A stretch of DNA of 64,000 nucleotides from AV40 sp038230255 (GTDB lineage: Bacteria > Verrucomicrobiota > Verrucomicrobiia > Chthoniobacterales > UBA10450), in assembly GCA_038230255.1 (NCBI GenBank), contig JBBRNP010000006.1:62001-126000 (forward strand), read 5' to 3'. The translations under genes were made by a program, and so were the position numbers. The notes below the pieces were generated by a model. The model was not told the origin of the DNA. It was given only the letters and a program-made list of their open reading frames with translations, and ran no database searches. Each line of letters starts with the position of its first letter. Positions within the stretch are counted from its first letter, which is position 1. This document shows positions 16,752 to 26,310 of the stretch, piece after piece.

Positions 16752-18010
16752 GGCCCCTCCTCTTCGCGGTAGAGCTTTAATCCGGTAAGAATTTCGAGTT
16801 CTTGCGCCGCTTGCAGCGCATCCTTTTTCATCTCCTGCAATGCGCCGACGATTTCGAGATATTGCTTTTGCGTTTCGACGTAGATCGGGATGGGAACAGC
16901 ACCGAGACGATAATTGCGATCGGCAGATTCAGCGGCGTCGCGGAATTTTTGCAACGTGTCTAGCTGCGACTTGTCGATCTCCTCGCGTTTGGCTTGAAAA
17001 ATCGCAGCGTTCTCGGCCACGCGGCGCTCAACGTCACGTTGTGTGGTCAACAACGTGGCTTGCGCCTGTTGCTCGCGCGCTTTGTTGGTTTCGATGTTAC
17101 CGGCGTTGCGGTCCCATAAAGGAAATGGCAGCGAGATTCCAAAGCCGGCTTGCTGTTCCCGGTCCGCCGCTCTCTCGTAGGAATAAAAAGGCCCAACCGC
17201 GATCGCCGGATAGCGTTCGTTCTTAGACAGCGAAACTTTGAAACCTTGCTGCGCCAGTTCCGCCTCGCGAATGCGAATCCCGAAGGCATTGGCGCGTGCG
17301 TTATCGAGCAGTTGCGGCAGCGGCGGTGGCTCAGTAAACGCGACCTGAGCGCTGCTTAATTGAAGCGGAGCAGCCACTGACGTTCCGCGCAACTGGTTCA
17401 ATTGGACGAGTGGCGTCTTCGCCGCGAGCGCCGCCTCTCGTTCTTGCCGGCGCAACGTGAGCGCGTTTCCTTCGATGATTCGCGTTTCCAATATTGGCGT
17501 GACGCCCGTCGGCTCCCGCTGCGCAAGCACATTGCTGAGCGTCTCGAAGCGGTCAGCGACCTCGCGCAGCGCAGCAAGCTTCTCCTGAGCGATGAGAACC
17601 CCGTAAACGAGCGCGCGAACACGCGCTACCAAGATGACTTTGAATTGTGCGAGATGAAGTTCAGCTAGTTCAATGTCGCCTTTCGCGACTGCCTTTCGCA
17701 AAGCAACGCGACCGGGATACTCAAAGCTCTGATTTACCGACAGCGCGAATGTCCCTCCTCCTCCCGAGCCGCCGCCGGAATTATCGCGCGCGTTCTTGTA
17801 TCCACCTTGTGTGCCTAGCTCTGGGTTTCGAATTGTCCCCGCCGTTTTTAATCCGCCCTTCGCCGCGGCAATTTCCGCGCGGTAGAAATTCAGCTCGGCA
17901 TTTTTTTCTAACGCCTCTCGAACTAAGTCGTCAGTCAAATCTCCCGCTTGCAGCGACGGAACCGTCGCGACCGCAAAACCTACCAGGACTTTCAAAAAGT
18001 TTTTCTTCAT
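16748..18010 (-). CDS. czcC: Outer membrane factor, CzcC/CusC type
   Basis: A 420-residue TolC-family channel. The start at 18010 gives a signal peptide MKKNFLKVLVGFAVATVPSL; the frame runs 22 codons further without support. The two helical halves are seen in ALEKNAELNFYRAEIAAAKG (near residue 32) and RDVERRVAENAAIFQAKREE, with a Gly/Ser-rich patch around residue 80. It is followed by czcA with ATGA overlap and preceded by a small exported Cys protein 86 bp upstream. Confidence 0.88.
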   Translation of the reverse strand: MKKNFLKVLVGFAVATVPSLQAGDLTDDLVREALEKNAELNFYRAEIAAAKGGLKTAGTIRNPELGTQGGYKNARDNSGGGSGGGGTFALSVNQSFEYPGRVALRKAVAKGDIELAELHLAQFKVILVARVRALVYGVLIAQEKLAALREVADRFETLSNVLAQREPTGVTPILETRIIEGNALTLRRQEREAALAAKTPLVQLNQLRGTSVAAPLQLSSAQVAFTEPPPLPQLLDNARANAFGIRIREAELAQQGFKVSLSKNERYPAIAVGPFYSYERAADREQQAGFGISLPFPLWDRNAGNIETNKAREQQAQATLLTTQRDVERRVAENAAIFQAKREEIDKSQLDTLQKFRDAAESADRNYRLGAVPIPIYVETQKQYLEIVGALQEMKKDALQAAQELEILTGLKLYREEEGP

Positions 18011-18096
18011 GGATGACCAAAGCAAAGGAACCAGAGACGAAAACACACCGCGGCATATGAAAACGCCGCCCAACAATCCTCAGCGCGAGGATTTAG

Positions 18097-18465
18097 TTAC
18101 GATGCGGACGAAGGAGCGCGCGGACTTGCTGCCGCGCGAAAGGAAAATTGCCAGCTTGCCGACAACTCCGGTGGAGATACACCGGATTCAGCGGCGCGGG
18201 TGAACCATTGCGGCACTGATTTCAGGTTCGAAAAATTAATTAGCGCAACGAGTAGCTGAGCAGCTGGAGCTGTCGCCACCGTGCCTTCATCCATTTTGTA
18301 ACTCGCCGCAGCGAGTGCGCAGCACGGCGCCACTTCAGACGATTGCGAATCGCAACAACCATCGTTGTTCGGTATCCACCCGGCGTTCTCCATCGAGCAG
18401 AACGACGTTGCTGGCATCCAAAGCGCCAGCAGGTAGATCGCGACGATTGTATTCAGCCCTCTCAC
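18097..18465 (-). CDS. Small Cys-containing exported protein with Pro/Arg tail (type A), upstream of czcC
   Basis: A 122-residue protein with a signal peptide (MRGLNTIVAIYLLALWMPAT), Cys clusters DGCCDSQSSEVAPCCAL, and a tail SWQFSFRAAASPRAPSS. The tail and position match the other type A proteins (11664, 25821, 26311). It is probably periplasmic and the first gene of the czc operon. No named family is recognised; a metal-buffering or accessory role is inferred only from position and Cys content. Confidence 0.6.
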   Translation of the reverse strand: MRGLNTIVAIYLLALWMPATSFCSMENAGWIPNNDGCCDSQSSEVAPCCALAAASYKMDEGTVATAPAAQLLVALINFSNLKSVPQWFTRAAESGVSPPELSASWQFSFRAAASPRAPSSAS

Positions 18466-18582
18466 GGAAGGAGTATTACAGCCGGTCGGGGGAAATCTTC
18501 AAGCACAACCATGCCAATCTTGTCGGCGGGACTCGTTTTCTTTTCAACGTAGACGATTATTTCCTATGCTACCTTGCGTAAT

Positions 18583-19008
18583 ATGGCTCCTTGGTTTTGG
18601 TGCGCAGTCATCGCGGCCGTTCTCTACGGTGCGCATCAAATATTCACCCGCCTCGCATCCGAACACATTGGCGACGGTCTGGGCGGATTTGTCGTCGAAG
18701 CAACAGCGGCATTCACAATTCTGCTTTATCTCGCCGCACTTTGGTTCAACGGTCGTTGGAACCAAAAATTCAGCGGTGAAGGTTTTTACTACTCGGCGCT
18801 GACCGGAATCTGTGTCGGCACGGGAACGATCGCATTCTTTCTTCTTTTTCAGAAGGGCGGACCGCTTTCCTCCGTACCGGCGATCCTCGCTGGCGGCGCT
18901 GCGATCATGGCGATCGCCGGGATGTTATTCTTTCGCGAGCCGCCATCTTGGCAACGACTCGTTGGCATCACGCTCGCCATTGCCGGCTTATTTCTATTGA
19001 GGAAGTAG
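18583..19008 (+). CDS. Single-domain EamA/DMT-type membrane protein (copy 2)
   Basis: A 141-residue near-copy of the protein at 12491-12916, from MAPWFWCAVIAAVLYGAHQI to ITLAIAGLFLLRK. I use the ATG at 18583; a TTG three codons upstream is in frame. Silent differences between the copies are numerous although the proteins are about 89% identical by my count, so the duplication is not recent. It sits just upstream of, and divergent from, the czc operon. Confidence 0.85.
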   Translation: MAPWFWCAVIAAVLYGAHQIFTRLASEHIGDGLGGFVVEATAAFTILLYLAALWFNGRWNQKFSGEGFYYSALTGICVGTGTIAFFLLFQKGGPLSSVPAILAGGAAIMAIAGMLFFREPPSWQRLVGITLAIAGLFLLRK

Positions 19009-19139
19009 CCGCCAATAAATCCTGTTATTTTCCGCTCGCGTCAGCCGACATCACGACCTCGCCACAACCGTTTCTGTCACGAGCGCGCACGAAGAAAATT
19101 TTGTGTTTGCGCTAACGGTAGTCAGGGCAAAGGTCGCAT

Positions 19140-19610
19140 ATGAAATATTTCATTACGTTTGCTGTGGCCATCGGACTTGTGAGCCGTGTTTTGGCCCAAA
19201 CCGACGAAAAACATGACGCCTCAATTCACCAGCCAGCCCAAATCAACTGGCAGCAGGGACCGGCTTCGCTTCCGTCGGGAGCGAAGTTGGCAGTGCTTGA
19301 GGGAGATCCGACCAAAGATGGGCCCTTCACGATGCGGCTGCTGCTCCCCGATGGTTACAAAGTTCCCCCGCATACGCATCCAAAGGTCGAGCACGTAACG
19401 GTGATCGCCGGAACGTTCAATCTGGGAATGGGCGAGAAATTCGACCAGAGCGCGGGCCACGAGATGCCAGCCGGCACATTTGGTTTCTGGCCGGCCGGGA
19501 TGAATCATTTCGCCTGGGCAAAAGGCGAGACAATCATTCAACTGCACGGCATCGGCCCGTGGACGATCAACTATTTAAACCCTGTCGATGACCCGCGACA
19601 GAAAAAGTAA
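19140..19610 (+). CDS. Exported cupin-domain protein
   Basis: A 156-residue protein with a signal peptide (MKYFITFAVAIGLVSRVLAQ) and one cupin barrel. The metal-site motif 1 is KVPPHTHPKVEHVTVIAGTF (about residues 77-96) and motif 2 is PAGTFGFWPAGMNHFAW, giving the 3-His/1-Glu set. Small exported cupins of this type resemble the ChrR/DUF4437 group. It is a single plus-strand gene between the two pump operons. Substrate unknown. Confidence 0.8.
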   Translation: MKYFITFAVAIGLVSRVLAQTDEKHDASIHQPAQINWQQGPASLPSGAKLAVLEGDPTKDGPFTMRLLLPDGYKVPPHTHPKVEHVTVIAGTFNLGMGEKFDQSAGHEMPAGTFGFWPAGMNHFAWAKGETIIQLHGIGPWTINYLNPVDDPRQKK

Positions 19611-19649
19611 TCATAGGGGCCACAGGCGCCGAGCTGGTGATCAGATTTC

Positions 19650-19844
19650 TCACTTCATGTCGCAACAGCACTTGTCGTAAGTTTTCTTGGTCAGCTTGCA
19701 GTAGAACTTTCCGCCTTTCATCTCACAACAACACTGATCCATTGTCTTGCCGGTAACGCGGCAGGTGATCTTCTGTGACGCTCCAAGCGCTGCACTTGCG
19801 AGGACTGCAAGAGCGAGACCAACACTTAAGATTGATTTCTTCAT
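19650..19844 (-). CDS. Exported Cys-rich mini-protein with duplicated CCC unit
   Basis: A 64-residue protein with the signal peptide MKKSILSVGLALAVLASAAL. The mature part is a tandem duplication of an 18-residue unit: ITCRVTGKTMDQCCCEMK and FYCKLTKKTYDKCCCDMK, consensus xxCxxTxKTxDxCCCxMK. Eight Cys in about 42 mature residues point to thiolate metal binding in the periplasm. The start at 19844 follows AAGAGGTGATG. It lies 21 bp downstream of cusA and probably ends that operon. No named family is recognised. Confidence 0.8.
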   Translation of the reverse strand: MKKSILSVGLALAVLASAALGASQKITCRVTGKTMDQCCCEMKGGKFYCKLTKKTYDKCCCDMK

Positions 19845-19865
19845 GTCATCACCTCTTTTCATCAA

Positions 19866-22800
19866 TTAATTAAAAGCAGTTCCGGCAGGCAACTCGCGTC
19901 GCCGCCAAACCAGATAGATGATCGGATAGATCAACAATTCGAGCAACGCGCTGGTGATTATTCCGCCGATCATCGGTGTGGCGATGCGTTTCATCACATC
20001 GGCGCCGGCTTGGGTCACCGGCGACCACATGATCGGCAACAGTCCGAACAGAATCGCGCAAACAGTCATGATTTTTGGCCGAACGCGGCCGACCGCGCCT
20101 TCGATTACGGCGTCGTGCAAATCACGCATCGTGTTCATGCGCCCCTCGCCTTTAAATTTCTCCCAGGCATGATCTAGATAAAGCAGCATAACGACACCTG
20201 TCTCGGCATCGAGACCGGCTAACGCGATTAGTCCGACCCAAACGGCGACGCTCATGTTGTAACCGAGCAGCCACAGCAACCAAAATGCGCCGACCAATGA
20301 GAATGGAACGGCCAACAAAACGATGGCCGTTTTCACCACCGAGCGAGTGTTGATGTAGATGAGAACGAAAATAATTAAGAGCGTGAACGGAATAACAATC
20401 TTGAGCCGCGCCTTGGCAGCTTGCAGATATTGAAACTGCCCGGCCCACTCAATGTAATACCCCGGCGGATATTGGATGCTCTGGCCGATCTGTTGCGATG
20501 CTTTGCGGACGTAACCTTCGATGTCGCTCGTCGTAATGTCGACAAAGACGAAACCGACCAGCTTGCCGTTTTCGCTTCGGACCGACGGCGGCCCGGTTTT
20601 ATAACTAATGTCGGCCAATAGCGAAATCGGCACCTGCGCGCCAGTTGGCGTCGGCACGAGGACGCGCTTCAGAGCGTCGAGATCCTCGCGAAAATCGCGC
20701 GCGTAACGCGTATTGACCGGGTACCGCTCCCGGCCTTCCACAGTGGTCGTGATATTCTTCCCACCGATGGCTGTCTCGATAATGTCGTTTACGTCGCCAA
20801 CTTTAAGACCGTAACGTGCAGCTGATTCGCGGTTAACCACGAAATCGAGAAAGTAACCGCCCACCGTCCGCTCGGCAAAAACACTGCGCGTATTCGGAAG
20901 ACTGGAAAGCTCTTTCTCAATTTGGACTGCGAGCTTTTGGATTTGGCCGAGATCAGGCCCGAAAACCTTTACGCCAAGCACAGTCCGGAAACCGGTCGTC
21001 AACATTTCGGTCCGCGTTTGAATCGGCATCCAGAAAATGTTCGCCATGCCGGGCGTCTTGATGTTGGCGTTGACTTCGGCGAGCAGCTTGTCCCACGTCA
21101 TTCCCTTCCGCCATTCGTTAGGCGGTTTGAGCGCGACGATCGTCTCGAACATCGACAACGGCGCCGGATCGGTCGGCGTTTCGGCCTGACCGGCCTTGCC
21201 GAAAACGGTCATGGCCTCAGGAATCTTTTTCAGTTGTCGATCTTGTATTTGCAGAATTTTGGTCGCTTCGGTGATCGACATGCCTGGCACTGCGGTTGGC
21301 ATGTAGAGCAATGTGCCTTCGTTCAGTGGCGGCATGAATTCGCTGCCAAGCCGCTGGAATGGGAAAATGGTGAGAAGAAGAATGACCAGCGCGGCGATGA
21401 GTGTGAATGCGCGATAGCGCAGGACAAAATGGACGACAGGTTGATATACGCCGATCAAAAACCGGTTCACTGGGTTCTTGATTTCAGGCGCGATCTTACC
21501 GCGGATGAGCAAGGTCATCAGTACAGGCACCAGCGTTACACCGAGAAACGAGGCGAAGAACATCGAGAACGTCTTGGTGAACGCGAGCGGCTTAAACAGC
21601 CGGCCTTCCTGCGCGGTGAGAGAAAACACCGGGATAAAACTGACGGTGATAACTAGCAGCGCGAAGAAGAGCGAGCGCCCGACAGATTTGGCCGCCGTGA
21701 TAATCACTCTGGCCCGCTCTCCGTTGTTCGGTTCGCGGCCATGCTCTTCTCGAAATTGCTCCAAGGCCTTGTGCGCGTTCTCGATCATAATGATCGCTGA
21801 ATCGACCATCGCGCCGATGGCAATCGCGATGCCACCCAGCGACATGATGTTGGAGGTGAGATTCATCCACCACATCGGGATGAATGAGAGAATGATGGCG
21901 ATGGGCAGCGTGATGATCGCGACCAGTGACGAACGGACGTGCCAGAGGAAGACGATGCAGACCAGCGCGACGACGATACTTTCTTCGATCAACTTCTCGC
22001 GAAGTGTCGAGATCGCGCGCTTGATCAAATCACTGCGGTCGTAAGTCGGGACAATCCGCACGCCTTTCGGCAACGACGATTTGATTTCCTCAATTTTCTT
22101 TTTGACGCCATCAATAACGTTGAGCGCGTTTTCGCCGTAACGCATGACCACAATTCCGCCGACCGTTTCACCTTTGCCATCCAACTCGGCCACGCCGCGA
22201 CGGATGTCCCCGCCGAGATGGACTGCCGCGATATTTTTTAGATAGACCGGCGTGCCGTTATTCACCTTGAGAACGATGTTCTCGATGTCGGCGATGTTCT
22301 TGATGTAGCCGCGGCCGCGAATGAAATATTCGGTGGTCGCAACCTCGAAAGTCCGCCCGCCGACATCCGCGTTGCTCATTTTGATCGCGTTGACGACTTC
22401 GCTCAGCGGAATGTTGTAGGCGACGAGCGCATTCGGATCGAGATCGACCTGATATTGCTTCACGAAGCCGCCGATCGGCGCGACTTCCGACACGCCTTTT
22501 ACCGACGCGAGCGCATAACGGAGATTCCAATCCTGGATCGAGCGCAGCTCAGCGAGATTGTGCTTACCGCTGTCGTCAACCAGCGCGTATTCGTAAACCC
22601 ATCCGACACCGGTCGCGTCGGGGCCGATCACAGGATTTACACTTTCAGGCAATGAACCGCGGACCGAATTTAAATATTCGAGCACGCGTGAACGCGCCCA
22701 ATAAATATCGGTGCCATCCTGAAAAATGACGTAGATGAAGGATTTCCCGAACATCGATTCGCCGCGGACGAATTTCACTTTCGGCGCCGCAATGAAGACC

Positions 22801-23063
22801 GATGAAATTGGATACGTGATTTGGTCTTCGACGAGATCGGGCGAGCGCCCTTCCCAATCAGTATAAACAATCACCTGCACATCGCTCAGATCCGGAATGG
22901 CATCGAGCGGCGTGTGAAGCAGCCCATAGATCCCCGCAGCGACGGCAAAGATCACAAAGATGAAAACGAGAAATTTATTTCTCGCGCTCGTCTCGATCAT
23001 GCGCTCAATAAAAGCCTCCCGCTTTGGAGCGCTCTTCTCTTCCGTCGAATCTTGTTCCGTCAT
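19866..23063 (-). CDS. cusA: Copper/silver efflux RND pump, CusA type
   Basis: A 1065-residue inner-membrane RND transporter. It has DAIPDLSDVQVIVYTDWEGR and GTDIYWARSRVLEYLN as in CusA. The three porter-domain methionines that bind Cu(I)/Ag(I) in E. coli CusA have counterparts here: LYMPTAVPGM, LSMFETIVALKP and EMLTTGF. The helix 4 relay lies in GGIAIAIGAMVDSAIIMIEN. It overlaps cusB by ATGA, and the Cys-rich mini-protein follows. The methionines set it apart from the CzcA-type pump at 13593. Confidence 0.94.
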   Translation of the reverse strand: MTEQDSTEEKSAPKREAFIERMIETSARNKFLVFIFVIFAVAAGIYGLLHTPLDAIPDLSDVQVIVYTDWEGRSPDLVEDQITYPISSVFIAAPKVKFVRGESMFGKSFIYVIFQDGTDIYWARSRVLEYLNSVRGSLPESVNPVIGPDATGVGWVYEYALVDDSGKHNLAELRSIQDWNLRYALASVKGVSEVAPIGGFVKQYQVDLDPNALVAYNIPLSEVVNAIKMSNADVGGRTFEVATTEYFIRGRGYIKNIADIENIVLKVNNGTPVYLKNIAAVHLGGDIRRGVAELDGKGETVGGIVVMRYGENALNVIDGVKKKIEEIKSSLPKGVRIVPTYDRSDLIKRAISTLREKLIEESIVVALVCIVFLWHVRSSLVAIITLPIAIILSFIPMWWMNLTSNIMSLGGIAIAIGAMVDSAIIMIENAHKALEQFREEHGREPNNGERARVIITAAKSVGRSLFFALLVITVSFIPVFSLTAQEGRLFKPLAFTKTFSMFFASFLGVTLVPVLMTLLIRGKIAPEIKNPVNRFLIGVYQPVVHFVLRYRAFTLIAALVILLLTIFPFQRLGSEFMPPLNEGTLLYMPTAVPGMSITEATKILQIQDRQLKKIPEAMTVFGKAGQAETPTDPAPLSMFETIVALKPPNEWRKGMTWDKLLAEVNANIKTPGMANIFWMPIQTRTEMLTTGFRTVLGVKVFGPDLGQIQKLAVQIEKELSSLPNTRSVFAERTVGGYFLDFVVNRESAARYGLKVGDVNDIIETAIGGKNITTTVEGRERYPVNTRYARDFREDLDALKRVLVPTPTGAQVPISLLADISYKTGPPSVRSENGKLVGFVFVDITTSDIEGYVRKASQQIGQSIQYPPGYYIEWAGQFQYLQAAKARLKIVIPFTLLIIFVLIYINTRSVVKTAIVLLAVPFSLVGAFWLLWLLGYNMSVAVWVGLIALAGLDAETGVVMLLYLDHAWEKFKGEGRMNTMRDLHDAVIEGAVGRVRPKIMTVCAILFGLLPIMWSPVTQAGADVMKRIATPMIGGIITSALLELLIYPIIYLVWRRRELPAGTAFN

Positions 23064-24415
23064 GGCTCCGACGCCGGTGTAACCGTTTTCTCGTCTGCGA
23101 AATCCTTGAGCGCACCTTGCACTTTCGATTCGGCATCAATCAGGAAGTTCGCGCTTGCGATGACACGCTCGCCCTCAGCGAGACCGCTCTGTACTTCGTA
23201 AATGTCGGCGTATTTCGTTCCAAGTTGAACAATTCGTGGCTCCAACTTGCCTTCACCTTTATCAACGAAGACGACGCTGCGCGTTCCAGTCGGCATCACG
23301 GCGCTTACGGGAACGGTCAGCGCTTCACCCATGTTCATTGCGAGTTCGGCATTCACGTACATGCCGGGTCGCAGCTTGAAATCCGCGTTTGGGATATCGA
23401 TCCTCACTTTGGCGGTCCGCTTTGTTTCGTCGATGAACGGATTGATTAAGCTGATCGTGCCGTCGAATACCTCGCCCGGATAAGACTTCGCGGTGACCGC
23501 GATCTTTTGTCCGGTTTGTAACATCGACAATTCATTCTCGTAAAAATCCGCCCAAACCCAGACGACGCTAAGATCGGCAACTTCGACGAGCATGTCGCCC
23601 ATTTTCACGCTTTTGCCTTGCTCGATGGGTACCGATTGAACGACACCGCGAAACGGCGAAAGCAACGTCAGCGTGTCAGAGGCTTTCCGTGTCCTTTCCA
23701 ACTCGGCAATTTGTTCCGCCGTCACATTCCAAAGCTGCAGCCGGCGTTTGGCCGACTCGATCAAACGCTGCGGCGTTTCTCGGGCGTCTTTGCTTTTCGC
23801 TTCGTCGCGCATTCGTAACAGCTCGACGAATTCACGTTCGCTTGTCAGCAGATCGGGACTGTAGATCGACAGCAGTGGCGCATCTTTCTCGACAAGCTCA
23901 CCCGGCGAGGTGACATGCAGCTTTTGAACATAACCATCGACGCGCGACACGAATTGCGAGTTGCGGCCTTTGTCCGGCACGATCGCGCCGAGGGAACGAA
24001 TCGTGTGGCTAAGTGGTTTGCGTTCAACTTTCGCGTAGGTCACACCGATTTGCTGCTGGCGCTCGACTGGAACAACAAATTCGCTTGTCTGGGGTGCATT
24101 CGTTGGCGCGGTTTGTTTCATTCCAGGCATTCTAGGCATATCCGGCATTGAGCCGCCGGTCCTACCTTTCATCTCACCGCCGCTCGGCTTTGTTTCGCCC
24201 GCACCCCTTTTCATCACCGGCACCAAGTCCATCGAACAAATCGGACATTTGCCCGGTGTCGCGGCGTGCACCGATGGATGCATCGTGCAGGTCCAGTAAT
24301 CAATGTTGCTCTCTTTGCCCGCCCCTGCGTCGTGCTTGGAACAGGACGCCATGTTCAACAAGGCGAGCAGCGCAAGAACTACTCCGATTCTTGCAAGAAA
24401 ATGTTGTCTGTTCAT
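23060..24415 (-). CDS. cusB: Periplasmic adaptor CusB with N-terminal heavy-metal-binding domain
   Basis: A 451-residue membrane fusion protein. The ATG at 24415 overlaps the cusC stop by one base (TAATG) and gives a lipoprotein signal (LLALLNMASCSK); the open frame upstream runs through cusC and is not used. Next come an HMBD (YWTCTMHPSVHAATPGKCPI, continuing CSMDL), a Met-rich stretch (SMPDMPRMPGMKQ), barrel-sandwich segments (VSRVDGYVQKLHV), a helical hairpin with LLTSEREFVELLRMRDEAKS, and the beta-barrel (NPFIDETKRTAKVRIDIPN). It connects CusA to CusC and may hand metal to the pump. Confidence 0.93.
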   Translation of the reverse strand: MNRQHFLARIGVVLALLALLNMASCSKHDAGAGKESNIDYWTCTMHPSVHAATPGKCPICSMDLVPVMKRGAGETKPSGGEMKGRTGGSMPDMPRMPGMKQTAPTNAPQTSEFVVPVERQQQIGVTYAKVERKPLSHTIRSLGAIVPDKGRNSQFVSRVDGYVQKLHVTSPGELVEKDAPLLSIYSPDLLTSEREFVELLRMRDEAKSKDARETPQRLIESAKRRLQLWNVTAEQIAELERTRKASDTLTLLSPFRGVVQSVPIEQGKSVKMGDMLVEVADLSVVWVWADFYENELSMLQTGQKIAVTAKSYPGEVFDGTISLINPFIDETKRTAKVRIDIPNADFKLRPGMYVNAELAMNMGEALTVPVSAVMPTGTRSVVFVDKGEGKLEPRIVQLGTKYADIYEVQSGLAEGERVIASANFLIDAESKVQGALKDFADEKTVTPASEP

Positions 24416-25749
24416 TATTGTTTGCCTTTCGTTCTCGATGCTGGGTGGGTCGGGATTGCTTCGCCTGGCAGCGGATAAAATTGCGCGCCGACGATGGCTT
24501 CGAGCTCCGCAACCGCGACCTGGTAATCCGTCAAATGCTGGCGGGCCGTCGCCTCGACATCGCGCAGATTGCGCTGCGACGTGATCCAATCGAGAAACGA
24601 TGCCTTGCCCGACTCATAGCTAAGCCGATTGGCTTCAAACGCCTGGCGTGTCTGCGGCACAATCTTGTCGCGGAATAATTCGACGTGATGGTGCAGCGTC
24701 TCGATTTTCTGGAGCTGACTGCGCAACAATCGCAGAGCTTCGTTCTGCGAACGATCCAGCGCTTGTTCCGCCGCACCAACATTTTCTCCGGCCTCGCGCA
24801 CTCCAGCGCCGTACTTTTTGAAATTAACCCACGGCAGCGGAAACGAAACGCCGGCATCCAGTTCGCTCACCGCTTGCCCGGCGTCATTGTAACGCTGCGC
24901 TTTGACCATCAATGATGGCTCGGGAATCCACTCGCGGCGCGCGATCTGAAGCTTCGACTTTTCGATGTCGATCTTTGCTTCGGCTATTTTAATTTCCGGC
25001 CGCTGCGTGAGGACCAATGGTCGAAGCGCAGTTGCCGAAAGTTCTGGAGCTTGAATGCTCGCCGTTACCGGATGGCCGAGCGGCGCAAAAGCGTCGCGAT
25101 TCATCAGCGTGTTTAGCTGGGCCTGCTCGTCGGAAAGTTGGCGCGCAAGATCGCGCCGCGATTCCTCCAGCTTGCTCGCATCGGCTTCGGCAACTAGCAC
25201 ATCAGCCGCAGTCTGCGTCCCGGCCTCGTATCTCGCGCGACTGATATCGGCAATCTGCTTAAGCGAATCAATGTTCTTGCGATTGATCGCGAGCTGTTCG
25301 TAAGCATTCGCGAGCCGGAAAAATGAAGCGCGGGCCGCGGCAATTACGTCCAGCTGCTGTCGGCGAACTTCTTCGTAGGCAGAAAGCGCATCAGCCAAAG
25401 CCGCGCGGGCGCGCAAAAGATTTTTTCCGGTAATCGGGACCACCTGTTCAATGCTCATCGATTGGTCCGTGAACGCGTTCGGCGGTATATCGACAAAGCG
25501 CCGCACCCGCGAATCGCCGCCCAGTCGCGGATCGTCCCACGCCGCCGCTTGCGGAACACGCGCTCTCGCCGCGTTCCACTTGCGCAGCGATTCTTTGATC
25601 GACGGATTATTGGCCAGCGCGGCGGCGGTGACCTCTTTAAGAGTGAGGCTTCCGCCTTCGCTTACGCGGATGTCGCCGTCGCCGGCATCCACGATCTGCC
25701 AAGGTAGAATTAAAGTTAAACTAAGTGATAAAAGGTAAGTTGTTTTCAT
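24415..25749 (-). CDS. cusC: Outer membrane factor CusC
   Basis: A 444-residue TolC-family protein with signal peptide MKTTYLLSLSLTLILPWQIV. The repeat signatures are LTLKEVTAAALANNPSIKES and, in the second half, ALDRSQNEALRLLRSQLQKI and ANRLSYESGKASFLDWITSQ, typical of metal-efflux channels. It is first of the tightly overlapping cusC-cusB-cusA set. A small Cys-rich exported protein lies 71 bp upstream. Confidence 0.9.
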   Translation of the reverse strand: MKTTYLLSLSLTLILPWQIVDAGDGDIRVSEGGSLTLKEVTAAALANNPSIKESLRKWNAARARVPQAAAWDDPRLGGDSRVRRFVDIPPNAFTDQSMSIEQVVPITGKNLLRARAALADALSAYEEVRRQQLDVIAAARASFFRLANAYEQLAINRKNIDSLKQIADISRARYEAGTQTAADVLVAEADASKLEESRRDLARQLSDEQAQLNTLMNRDAFAPLGHPVTASIQAPELSATALRPLVLTQRPEIKIAEAKIDIEKSKLQIARREWIPEPSLMVKAQRYNDAGQAVSELDAGVSFPLPWVNFKKYGAGVREAGENVGAAEQALDRSQNEALRLLRSQLQKIETLHHHVELFRDKIVPQTRQAFEANRLSYESGKASFLDWITSQRNLRDVEATARQHLTDYQVAVAELEAIVGAQFYPLPGEAIPTHPASRTKGKQ

Positions 25750-25820
25750 TGATCCAAGAGCTGAATTGAAGTGCAGGTATGCCGATAAATGGGCACACCC
25801 CGACTGTCAGGCTCTTCGGA

Positions 25821-26171
25821 TCAGATGAGACGAATACAGATAAGCGCGAACGTCGGCGGCGAATGCGCCGTGCAATCTCGGCTCGAGAAAATTGACGATG
25901 TTTCCGTAGCTGCAGTCAGTCGTGCCACCGCGACTACGGTAGGCAAAGTTGCGATTGTCTGTTGATCGGAACCAGATTTGGCGACCGGCTGAGCAGCTGG
26001 AGTGGTGTTCTTCTTCGAGGTCGCGCAGCAGGTTTTGTTGGCACAGCCACCCGGCTTACATGTCTTTTGAACCGGCACATCCGAAACGATGCATGACCGC
26101 GCAGAAAGATTCACCGGTGCGACAAAAAGCGCTGCCGCCATAGCCACCGAAATCGTGATCCTGCTCAACAT
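25821..26171 (-). CDS. Small Cys-rich exported protein (type A), upstream of cusC
   Basis: A 116-residue protein; the ATG at 26171 follows AAAGGAAAG and gives a signal peptide (MLSRITISVAMAAALFVAPV). The Cys-rich part is SCIVSDVPVQKTCKPGGC then ANKTCCATSKKN. The tail has CTAHSPPTF. It is in the same position relative to cusC as the 18097 gene is to czcC. Function unknown; periplasmic copper binding is inference. Confidence 0.65.
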   Translation of the reverse strand: MLSRITISVAMAAALFVAPVNLSARSCIVSDVPVQKTCKPGGCANKTCCATSKKNTTPAAQPVAKSGSDQQTIATLPTVVAVARLTAATETSSIFSSRDCTAHSPPTFALICIRLI

Positions 26172-26310
26172 CGCTTTCCTTTGTAGCACAACTTAGACCC
26201 CCGGTCGAGACGGACGTTCGAAGGAGCCAGCCGTAATCGCGGCAAACCAACCGTCCATTCATTGTCACAATCCTCTTTCGAAACCCGATGCCGATGCTAA
26301 ATTGCGAGCG

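Noticed and set aside
20922..21656. Plus-strand open frame within cusA
   Set aside because: Antisense to a full-length, well-conserved RND pump; composition is that of a shadow.
24416..24589. Upstream extension of cusB
   Set aside because: It lies inside cusC in another frame; the TAATG overlap and lipoprotein signal fix the start at 24415.
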